NCBI GenBank assembly: GCA_020634515.1
Contig: JACKBL010000002.1
Span: 682,001 to 746,000, forward strand
Source: Ardenticatenales bacterium
GTDB taxonomy: Bacteria > Chloroflexota > Anaerolineae > Promineifilales > Promineifilaceae
Reading direction: 5' to 3'
Length of the DNA: 64,000 bases
The notes beneath the pieces are model-generated. The model made no database searches. It was given only the letters and a program-made list of their open reading frames with translations, and was not told the DNA's origin. The position numbers were made by a program, and so were the translations under genes. Below, piece after piece: positions 50,271 through 57,598 of the stretch. Positions within the stretch are counted from its first letter, which is position 1, and each line of letters opens with the position of its first letter.

Positions 50271-51104
50271 ATGTTTTTTTCTGACGTGGATTTGCCGGCA
50301 TTCGCCCGCTTACTAACCGTTCATTTCCTCCGCATCCTGGCCATCCTCATCGTTGCCTTTCTGGCGCTGCGCCTGCTCAACTGGCTCACGCGGCGGCTGG
50401 TGCGTCACCTGAAGGAGATGGACGAAATAGACGGCAGCACCCAGGACAGGCAGATCGACACCATCTTCACCGTCGTGCGCAGCACGGGGTTGGTGGTGAT
50501 TATTGCCTCCGCGCTGTTCATGGTCTTGCTGGAAGTGGGCGTGAACGTGGGGCCAATGCTCACGAGCGTGGGGATTGTGGGGTTGGCATTGGGGCTGGGG
50601 GCGCAGACGTTGGTGAAGGATGTGGTCAGCGGCGTGTTCATTATGGCGGAGAACCTGTATCGTGTGGGGGAGGCTGTGGAGGTGGGGGGATATGCCGGCA
50701 CTATCGAACACTTCACCCTCCGCGCTACCACCGTCCGCGCCTTCAACGGGACCCTGTACACCATCCCCAACGGCGACATCCGCGCCGTCTCTAACAGCTC
50801 CCGCGACTGGAGCCGCGCCATCGTGGACGTCGGGCTGCAATACGAAACAGACGTGCCTCAGGCGATGGACACCCTGCGCGAGATTGGCCGCGCCCTGGGG
50901 CAAAACGAAGAATTGGCTCCCGCCCTCCTGGATGAACCTACCATCACCGGCATTGAAAATTTAGGTGACTGGCAGGTGACGCTGCGCATCTTCGTCACCA
51001 CCTTGCCGGGTCAGCAGTTCGACGTGCAGCGGTACTTGCGCCAGGAAGTTAAGAAACGGCTGGCCCTTGCCTACCCCCGCCAGGAGATTCAGATTATCTC
51101 CTGA
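50271..51104 (+). CDS. MscS-family small-conductance channel
   Basis: 277 aa. TM helices at about 12-35, 62-84 and the pore helix ('VGIVGLALGLGAQTLVKDVVSGVFIMAE'-type region, about 98-125). The beta domain is 'YRVGEAVEVGGYAGTIEH'. It is shorter than the other MscS protein at 37813-38712. G-rich to C-rich codon change at 50693 inside the beta domain. GTCGCT precedes the ATG, with no good ribosome site. Confidence 0.9.
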   Translation: MFFSDVDLPAFARLLTVHFLRILAILIVAFLALRLLNWLTRRLVRHLKEMDEIDGSTQDRQIDTIFTVVRSTGLVVIIASALFMVLLEVGVNVGPMLTSVGIVGLALGLGAQTLVKDVVSGVFIMAENLYRVGEAVEVGGYAGTIEHFTLRATTVRAFNGTLYTIPNGDIRAVSNSSRDWSRAIVDVGLQYETDVPQAMDTLREIGRALGQNEELAPALLDEPTITGIENLGDWQVTLRIFVTTLPGQQFDVQRYLRQEVKKRLALAYPRQEIQIIS

Positions 51105-51123
51105 CGAGAGAGTGGGGCAGCCG

Positions 51124-53274
51124 TCAATTCTCCACCGCCAGCAGTAGATCGTTCCCCGTCACCGCAAAAATACGCAGCGGCGCTTCCGCCACGTCAAAAT
51201 CCGCGATCTGACTGAACGCTTCCGAGCCGTCGGCCAGCGTTCCCTTGTATTGCGCCAGGAAGATGCCGCCCAGGCTGAACTGCAAAATGCGGGCGCTGCC
51301 CGGATCCGCCACGAACAACGAGGAGTTCAACCCTTCGCCAATGATTTTCACGGCGATAGGAGCGACGAGGGGGGTGCGCAGACCGTTGTTTAAGAGATCC
51401 GCCTCCGTCCACAGCGGACGCCCGCGCACGAACCGACGCAGGCGACCATCCCCGTAGAGAATGATCACGCTCCCATCTTCGCTGTAAATGGCAACGTCTA
51501 CGGCTTGCTCCAGGTTGGCGTCGTCGGCGAACTCAATCGCCTCTTGTCCATCACTTATCGTGAATCCCTCGCCATCGGCGATGTAGCGCCACACCTTTTG
51601 CGCGGTTCGGTCCAGTACATACAGGTTTTCCAGGTAGGTGGTGATGGCCACGGGCTGCCGCCAGTTGCTGGCCAGCCCCAGGGGGACGGCCCGCAAATCG
51701 CGGAAGTCAGGGTAGAAATTGATCAGCGCCCCGCTGTTGTCCAGAGCAGCCAGGCTGGGACGGGAGATGTTCTGCCCCGCTTCGCGCCAAAGGGTGTCCA
51801 CCAGGGTGGCAACAACCTGGTTGCCAATGGCCTGACCGCCGGAGACGAGTAGTTCCGGTTCGGCGGGGTCGAAGGTGAGGTAGTCCGCCGAGGTGTTGTG
51901 TAGCCAGAGTTGATTGTTGCCCCTATCCAGCACGTAGAGGTCGCCATTCGCTCCACTACGCAGGGTGACGCTACCGAGGCGGGCGGTATCGCCGTAGTTG
52001 TAGAGGGCGGTTGTTTGCAGGCGGGTGACGTCATCCAGGCGGTCAAGTTGGTTGCGGGCGGTCTGGCGCATACTTTGCACGTCGGCGTTGCCGGGGCGCA
52101 GCGTTTCCGCTTCCGCGCTGAGGATGAGGACCTGGTTGTAGTATTCGCGGGCGGCGTCGCTGCTTTCCGCCTGCTGTGCCAGGCCAATGGCCTGCCCCAT
52201 TTCCTGCCGAATTTCGCTGAACCGGTTGGAGAGGCCGCGCTGGAAATAGGCGCTGGCAACGACGAGGGCCAGGATGATGGGGATGAGGATGGCGATCAGG
52301 GTGGGCCATGCCCAGTTGATGGGTTCTTCGTCCGCGGCGGCGGGGCGGGGCGGGTTCAGGCGGGCCATCACTTGCGCCAGCCAGCCGGTGGCGCGGCCCA
52401 GGCCGTGTGCCGCCTGGGAGGTGGCCTGGCGGGCGGCGGGGCCGACGTCTATCTGGGGGAGCGGCAGGGAGGCGCGGCGGGGAACCTGGCGGGAAGATGG
52501 GGGGCTGGCGTATTGTGGGTCGCGACGGGGGGATGTGGTGGGTGGCTCCAGTCGTCGCCCGGTTTCGCGGATGGGGGCGGGCCGCGGCGTGATGACGGGT
52601 TCTTCATCGGTGAACTGGATGAGCATGAGGCGGGCGGTGTCGGCGTCGAGGAGGTGGGCGAAGGCGTCGAGGCTGTCGGCCAGGTCTTCGGTTTCCATGA
52701 GGGCGGGGTGGATAGTGGATGCCGGCAAATGTGCCATACGCGGGTCCGCCAGCAACAAGATATGACCCGGCTCCAGCCAGTTATGATAGAAGCGCAAATC
52801 CAGCCCCGCCGTCTGGCCCAACGGCGTGATGCGCGGCGGGGCCACGTTGGGCAGCCGCTCCACGCCAAACTGATGCCCCAACACGGCGAAGGATTCGCCC
52901 GTTTGCGCCATGAACAACTCTTGCCCCCGTAGTACCGCGCACGTTATCGCCCCTTCGCGGGGGGTGTCGCGTCCGCTGACGTTGCGCCGCAGCAGCAGGT
53001 CGTTGGTTTCGACGATGGCCTTGCGCAGCGCGGCGGTGACGCTGCCGGGGGTCTGGTAGAACCGCTGGCTGATGGCATCTAGCAAATCCTGCGCCAGCAC
53101 TTCCGTTTCCGCCGCCGGTCCGTTGAGGGTGAGGTGGATGAAGAGGAAGTCGCTGCCGCGACCGCGCGCGGCGCGTGCGGGGGGGGATTGCGCCAGCAGG
53201 CCGGGCACGGTGGCGGCGGCCCGCGGTTGTCCGTTGATGATGTATAGTTGTCCGGTGACGGCTTTTAGGTCCAT
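51124..53274 (-). CDS. PP2C-like/NHL-propeller membrane protein
   Basis: 716 aa. The N-terminal 230 residues resemble a degenerate PP2C/SpoIIE phosphatase domain ('AITCAVLRGQELFMAQTGES', 'ILLLADPRM') without obvious metal Asp pairs. A Pro/Arg-rich linker, a TM helix (about 318-342) and a coiled coil follow. The C-terminal half is a propeller ('GDLYVLDRGNNQLWLHN', 'NLYVLDRTAQKVWRY', 'SLFVADPGSARILQFSLGG') of NHL type. It may sense outside ligands and act inside with Ser/Thr kinases such as 34418-37768; that is inference. Confidence 0.7.
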   Translation of the reverse strand: MDLKAVTGQLYIINGQPRAAATVPGLLAQSPPARAARGRGSDFLFIHLTLNGPAAETEVLAQDLLDAISQRFYQTPGSVTAALRKAIVETNDLLLRRNVSGRDTPREGAITCAVLRGQELFMAQTGESFAVLGHQFGVERLPNVAPPRITPLGQTAGLDLRFYHNWLEPGHILLLADPRMAHLPASTIHPALMETEDLADSLDAFAHLLDADTARLMLIQFTDEEPVITPRPAPIRETGRRLEPPTTSPRRDPQYASPPSSRQVPRRASLPLPQIDVGPAARQATSQAAHGLGRATGWLAQVMARLNPPRPAAADEEPINWAWPTLIAILIPIILALVVASAYFQRGLSNRFSEIRQEMGQAIGLAQQAESSDAAREYYNQVLILSAEAETLRPGNADVQSMRQTARNQLDRLDDVTRLQTTALYNYGDTARLGSVTLRSGANGDLYVLDRGNNQLWLHNTSADYLTFDPAEPELLVSGGQAIGNQVVATLVDTLWREAGQNISRPSLAALDNSGALINFYPDFRDLRAVPLGLASNWRQPVAITTYLENLYVLDRTAQKVWRYIADGEGFTISDGQEAIEFADDANLEQAVDVAIYSEDGSVIILYGDGRLRRFVRGRPLWTEADLLNNGLRTPLVAPIAVKIIGEGLNSSLFVADPGSARILQFSLGGIFLAQYKGTLADGSEAFSQIADFDVAEAPLRIFAVTGNDLLLAVEN

Positions 53275-53334
53275 AGGTGTTGTGTGGTGCGGGCGGTAGG
53301 GTGGTGAAATGCCGGCATTCCGCTCAAAACGGCG

Positions 53335-53589
53335 CTAATATTCAGGCAGCCGCTCGGAGGCGGCGTGGGAGCCGTGTTGTTTTTCCAGCAAGGTTACAGC
53401 AAAGGCGGCGGCGGCTTGAATGTGAACAGGTCGCAGCGGGGGGTGATCTTCCAGAATCTCCTCCGTGGAGCGCCCACGCGCCAGCATTTCCAGAATCTCG
53501 CGCACGGTGAAGCGGGTGTCCCGGATGTATGGCTCGCCATTGAAGCGGTTAGGGTCAATGAGTACATGGGAAAGGGCATGCTCGCTCAT
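53335..53589 (-). CDS. DUF433 protein
   Basis: 84 aa. 'RFNGEPYIRDTRFTVREILEML' and 'STEEILEDHPPL' are the DUF433 pattern, a winged-helix-like fold often found as the antitoxin-side partner of DUF5615 toxins. No partner toxin is beside it, so it is an orphan or solitary regulator. Confidence 0.85.
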   Translation of the reverse strand: MSEHALSHVLIDPNRFNGEPYIRDTRFTVREILEMLARGRSTEEILEDHPPLRPVHIQAAAAFAVTLLEKQHGSHAASERLPEY

Positions 53590-54180
53590 AACATTACTCG
53601 GAATAAGTGGCTGTTCGCAATTAAGCTAGTGGAATTGTGCGAACAGCTTGTCAGTAACCGTCCGATGAAAACGCGAAGTTATTTTCGGATGGTTACTAAG
53701 TGGAAACCCGTGGGCTGAGATTGTCGAAGCCCATATTGCCTTCGACAGGCTCAGGCAAGGGGCCTGAATAGTTGCGGGAAAGATTCGTTTAACGTCAACC
53801 CTAATCGTACATGCAGCGGGGCGATTAGGCAATGGATGGAAACGATGGCGCGGCGGCTCACCAACTGGATATTGACCAACACGCTGTCTTTTGCCTGTCT
53901 CGCTCCCCGCGCGCCGTAAAAGGGTGAGGCGGCGGGAGCAAAGGCCACATGCCTGGCACATCCCGCTCCTACGCCAAATGATTCCAGGGGCGGGACATCA
54001 TGCGCCAGGTGGGTTCCAAATTAAGAATGGCCGGAAGGGTGGCAAGTCGGTGGTATTCGCGCTATATTTCGGCGCGGTGAAAAACCCGGTGAATGAGGAA
54101 CCGGGTTTTTCGGCGAAGCAAAACCGGTTTTTCTGTTATCCGTGGGGGCGAACTGAAGTTTGCCCTACTGGGAGGTTTGT
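53590..54180. other. Spacer with several hairpins, no gene
   Basis: AGTAACCGTCCGA/TCGGATGGTTACT (53652-53698), TTGTCGAAG/CTTCGACAG (about 53720-53745) and AAAAACCCGGT/ACCGGGTTTTT (about 54080-54107) are inverted pairs. The last resembles the core of element family B. No protein frame is credible. Confidence 0.45.
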
Positions 54181-54951
54181 ATGAAGGTGATTATTGCCGG
54201 AGAACTGCCGTTTGTGCAGGAGGTGGCGAAGTTGTGCCTGGATGCGGGGTATGATACGCATGTGTTTTTGGTGGAGGATTTTCTGGGGGCGATTGAGAGT
54301 GGGTATGTGCTGGACGATGTGGGGGAGGTAGATGTGGCGCTGGAGTTGCATAATGAGTCGGCGGCGGCGAAGCAGGAGTTGATTCTGGCGCTGGACCATG
54401 CGCTGCCGGCAAATGCGCTGCTGCTAACCTCGGCACTGGCGACTAGCGTTACCCAGGCGGCGGCGTGGACGTTGGACGAGTCGCGGGTGGTGGGGATTGG
54501 CCTGCTGCCGCCAATTGGTCCGACGGGGTTGGTGGAACTGGCGGCGGGGTTGCGCACAGCGGAAGCGGCCATGACGCGGGCGCGCGCGTTCTGGAGCGAC
54601 TTGGGTTACGAGCCGGTGACGGTGGCGGATGGCCCAGGATTGGTGCGGGCGCGGCTGGTGTGCTGCATTATCAATGAGGCCGTGAGCGCGTTGATGGAAG
54701 GCGTGGCGTCCCCGGAGGATATTGATCGGGCGATGAAACTGGGCACGAATTACCCGTATGGACCGCTGGAGTGGGCGGATATAATCGGCCTGGATACGGT
54801 GCTGGGGGTGATGACGGGGTTGTTCCAGGAGTGGGGGGACGATCGGTATCGTCCGGCTCCGCTGCTGCGGCGGATGGTGATTGCCGGCATGTTAGGCCAG
54901 AAAACGGGTCGCGGCTTCTACGGATATGACGAGGATGGGAAGCGTATCTAA
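54181..54951 (+). CDS. 3-hydroxyacyl-CoA dehydrogenase-like protein with altered NAD site
   Basis: 256 aa. The C-terminal domain is a clear 3HCDH_C ('VRARLVCCIINEAVSALMEG', 'AMKLGTNYPYGPLEWADIIG', 'GQKTGRGFYGYDEDG'). The N-terminal Rossmann start reads 'MKVIIAGELPFVQEVAKLC', lacking GxGxxG, and the His region reads 'GIGLLPPIGPTGLVEL' instead of 'HFFNP'. It may not be a normal dehydrogenase. GGGAGG precedes ATG 54181. It overlaps the next gene by one base. Confidence 0.8.
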   Translation: MKVIIAGELPFVQEVAKLCLDAGYDTHVFLVEDFLGAIESGYVLDDVGEVDVALELHNESAAAKQELILALDHALPANALLLTSALATSVTQAAAWTLDESRVVGIGLLPPIGPTGLVELAAGLRTAEAAMTRARAFWSDLGYEPVTVADGPGLVRARLVCCIINEAVSALMEGVASPEDIDRAMKLGTNYPYGPLEWADIIGLDTVLGVMTGLFQEWGDDRYRPAPLLRRMVIAGMLGQKTGRGFYGYDEDGKRI

Positions 54952-55199
54952 TGGGCGTGACTTCTTGCTACCTATGCGCGACGGACCCCGTCACCAGTCG
55001 CCGCTACGGTGGGCAGGGGCTGGCGGAAGGCCAGTTGTGCCCCATTTGCCACCAATCTACCTGCCGCTATCACCTGACGACGGTGCGCTGGCGTTGGCGG
55101 GAGAGCGGCGAGACGGATGCCGCGCTCGTCTGTCAGTCGTGCAAACGCGCCTATGCGCACCGCCATTGGGATAGTCATCATCGAGATTGGATTACATAA
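54951..55199 (+). CDS. Small zinc-ribbon protein
   Basis: 82 aa with 'CYLC', 'CPIC', 'CRYH' and 'CQSC' motifs, enough for two zinc sites. No family recognised. TAATG overlap with the upstream gene indicates coupling, so a supporting role for that dehydrogenase-like protein is possible. Confidence 0.75.
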   Translation: MGVTSCYLCATDPVTSRRYGGQGLAEGQLCPICHQSTCRYHLTTVRWRWRESGETDAALVCQSCKRAYAHRHWDSHHRDWIT

Positions 55200-55251
55200 A
55201 CGTGCCGGGTGCGACGTATTTCCGGCTTGCGTCGCACCCGGCATGTGGAGA

Positions 55252-55524
55252 TTAGCCGGGGTAGCGGGGGGTGTCCGGTCCGACGAGATGGGTGAACAAT
55301 TGCAGGATTTCGCCGGGTTCGGCGTGGCGGCCTAGCTGCTTTTTGGAGTAGAGGAGGTCATTGTTGACGCGCACTTCAAACGCGCCTTTGCTGCCGGTGA
55401 TGAGGGTGAGGGTTTCGACGACGTGTTGGTAGTTTTCCATGATGTCGGCTGCCGCACGGACAGCGCGCTGGACGTAGTTTCAAGGGACGCAGTATTCAAT
55501 GGTGATGGTGTAGGTTTTTTTCAT
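55252..55524 (-). CDS. SelW/Rdx-family selenoprotein (CxxU), TGA read as selenocysteine
   Basis: 90 aa if TGA at 55482-55480 (codon 15) is read through. The frame starts MKKTYTITIEYCVP, then TGA, then 'NYVQRAVRAAADIMENYQ', and ends 'YSKKQLGRHAEPGEILQLF'. CxxU after the first beta strand, the downstream 'RA..A..I' helix and the length match the Rdx (SelW/SelT/SelH) thioredoxin-like family, where C-x-x-C or C-x-x-U is normal. A hairpin candidate CTGTCC-GTGC-GGCAG (with a bulged U) begins 16 nt after the TGA, matching bacterial SECIS spacing. Reading only from the internal ATG at 55440 would give 62 aa without the redox motif. Confidence 0.82.
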
Positions 55525-55647
55525 CGGGGGGTCTCCAGGGATAGTGGGTGGTTGGTGGATGCCGGCATTACCCTATTGTATCACAGGGCGTGCGGGAAGG
55601 AGCATGAGACACAACCGTCACCTACGAACTCTCAACTACCAAAAAGC

Positions 55648-55739
55648 GAGATGCTCCGTTCTGCGGGCGCTGAACGGAGCATCTCCAGGGAGCCATAAGC
55701 GGGGTGGACCACTAACGGGCGTTAGCGGCTGCCCACCCC
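55648..55739. other. Two strong hairpins between divergent genes
   Basis: GAGATGCTCCGTTC/GAACGGAGCATCTC (55648-55685, 14 bp perfect) and GGGGTGG/CCACCCC enclosing CTAACG/CGTTAG (55701-55739). They lie between the SelW-like gene (minus) and the lipoprotein gene (plus). Could be a leader RNA, operator region or repeat unit. Confidence 0.45.
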
Positions 55740-55866
55740 ATAGGGGGAGCCAAGAACATTTTACACGAACTTGCTGTTTTTTGTCAATCAATTCGGTTCG
55801 TTGATTTTTTTTGCCGGCATTTACGCCACCAGGCGGCTCCTCTACTTTCCTGCCCGCACCTTGTGA

Positions 55867-55895
55867 TTGTGTTTACCCCCACGCGGCGTTACAAT
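55867..55895 (+). promoter_or_regulatory. Sigma70-type promoter for the glycosidase-like lipoprotein
   Basis: TTGTGT (55867-55872) and TACAAT (55890-55895), 17 bp apart, ending 22 bp before the ATG. Confidence 0.55.
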
Positions 55896-55916
55896 ATCAG
55901 CAAATAGGAGGGTTCT

Positions 55917-57590
55917 ATGAAACAGTACGACGTTCCTAGGATCTGGCGCACGCTGCAAGATAGCACCGGTCTGAGATTGTTTGTCCTCCTTTTGGCTTTT
56001 ATTATGCCGGCACTCGCCTGCGGCCAAGCCACCCCCACGCCGCCCCCCATCACGCCCACCCCCGCGCCGCCCACGCCACCCTCTCCAAACGCTACCCCCT
56101 TCACCATCGCTCTCGAGTACGGCATCCTCGGCGTCGCCGATGCTTACGCCGCCACGGGCATCACCTACGCCAAACCCCAACTCGTCTACACCGTCTGGGG
56201 TAACGTGGAACCGGAACCGGGCCGCTACGTTTGGGGTCCGCTGGACGCCGTCGTCGGCGAGTACCACGCCGCCGGCTTCACCGGCCTGCAACTCCTCCTC
56301 AGCGCCGACTCCCCCTGGGCCAACAGCCAGCAACCCAAACTGGGCGACCTGGGCAACACCTTCCCCCAGGAAGCTTTCCTCAATGACTATGTGGCCTTCG
56401 TCACCAACGTCGTCGAACGGTACGACGCCGACGGCATAGACGACATGCCCGGCCTGCGCTATCCCATCCATGACTACGGCGTGGAGCGCGAATTCACCGG
56501 CTTCTGGCCCGGACCTGCCGCCGACTACGTGCGTCTGCTGCGCCTCGCCTACCCGGCCATCAAAGCCGCCGACCCACAAGCGCAAGTGCTCCTCGTGGCC
56601 CTCCTCATGGGGGACGTGTTCGACGCCTACCCGGACCAGGCGGAAATCGACCGCCGCCTGACGCAGACGCCCTCCTTCCGCAAAAGCGTCGCCGACATCC
56701 GGCTGATCCTATCCGCCTGCGACGCCTACGACATTGTGGACTTCCACAGCCTCGCCGACTACAGCGAAATCCCCCCTACCGCCGCCTGGATTCGTCAGCA
56801 GTTGGCGGACAACGGCTGCGGCGACCGCCCCATCTGGATCGGGGACGCCTTCCCCATGTCCGGGTTGTTTGGCTTTGGCGGCTTTGTGCCCCCCATCCCC
56901 TTCTGGCCCATCACCGGGGAGACGCGGGACGCGGCGGTGGCCTGGATCCAGGCCGTGGCCGACCCCGCCGACCCGGACCACGAGGCCGCGCAGGCGTGGA
57001 TGCGCGCGGAAACGGCGCGCGGGTTGGTGAAGAAGATCGTCGTGGCCGCCGCCGCCCACCTGCGCGGCATCAACGTGGGCAATCTGGAAGACTGGAAGAC
57101 GGGGATAGCGGGCGTGGATAAAGCGGCTGTGCCCTCGCTGGGGGCGGCCATGTTCATGGGGTTGATGGACACGACGATCACGGCGCGACAGCCGGGGGGC
57201 GAACTGCCGTACAGCGGCCAACTGTGGGCGTCTGCCCGGCGCGCCGGCGCGCCCCGTCCCGCGTTCTATGCCTTGACGCTGGTGGCGGAACAACTGGACG
57301 GCTTCACCGGCGTGGCGCGGCTTGATCTGGGGGAGGGCGTGTGGGCGTTCCAGTTTGAGCGTCCCCAGGGGCCGTTGTGGGTGCTGTGGTACGATGCGGG
57401 GGCGTTGGCTTTTCCCATTGCTCCCGCGCCGAATGGGGCCGTGACTCTGCCGTTTCCCGCCGCCGCCGCGGAGGTGCGCCAGACACCGACCACGGCGGAC
57501 GCGCCCGCCGCCGTGCGCGTGGCGGCAACGGATGGCCTGCTGCCGCTAACGCTGGACGCCACCCCGATTTTCATCACTGTCGCGCCCTGA
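55917..57590 (+). CDS. Lipoprotein with glycosidase-like TIM barrel
   Basis: 557 aa. A hydrophobic segment ending in lipobox LACG (about residue 35), a Pro-rich linker, then a barrel-like domain: 'GITYAKPQLVYTVWGNVEPE', 'YEPGRY'-type strand 2, 'GFTGLQLLLSADSPW', 'DIVDFHSLADYSE', 'DRPIWIGDAFPMSG'. The pattern resembles GH39/GH42-type enzymes, but the usual acid/base Glu is not obvious ('YGVEREFTGFW' may hold it). Surface-anchored. TAGGAGGG precedes the ATG. Confidence 0.65.
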   Translation: MKQYDVPRIWRTLQDSTGLRLFVLLLAFIMPALACGQATPTPPPITPTPAPPTPPSPNATPFTIALEYGILGVADAYAATGITYAKPQLVYTVWGNVEPEPGRYVWGPLDAVVGEYHAAGFTGLQLLLSADSPWANSQQPKLGDLGNTFPQEAFLNDYVAFVTNVVERYDADGIDDMPGLRYPIHDYGVEREFTGFWPGPAADYVRLLRLAYPAIKAADPQAQVLLVALLMGDVFDAYPDQAEIDRRLTQTPSFRKSVADIRLILSACDAYDIVDFHSLADYSEIPPTAAWIRQQLADNGCGDRPIWIGDAFPMSGLFGFGGFVPPIPFWPITGETRDAAVAWIQAVADPADPDHEAAQAWMRAETARGLVKKIVVAAAAHLRGINVGNLEDWKTGIAGVDKAAVPSLGAAMFMGLMDTTITARQPGGELPYSGQLWASARRAGAPRPAFYALTLVAEQLDGFTGVARLDLGEGVWAFQFERPQGPLWVLWYDAGALAFPIAPAPNGAVTLPFPAAAAEVRQTPTTADAPAAVRVAATDGLLPLTLDATPIFITVAP

Positions 57591-57598
57591 TCAACCCG

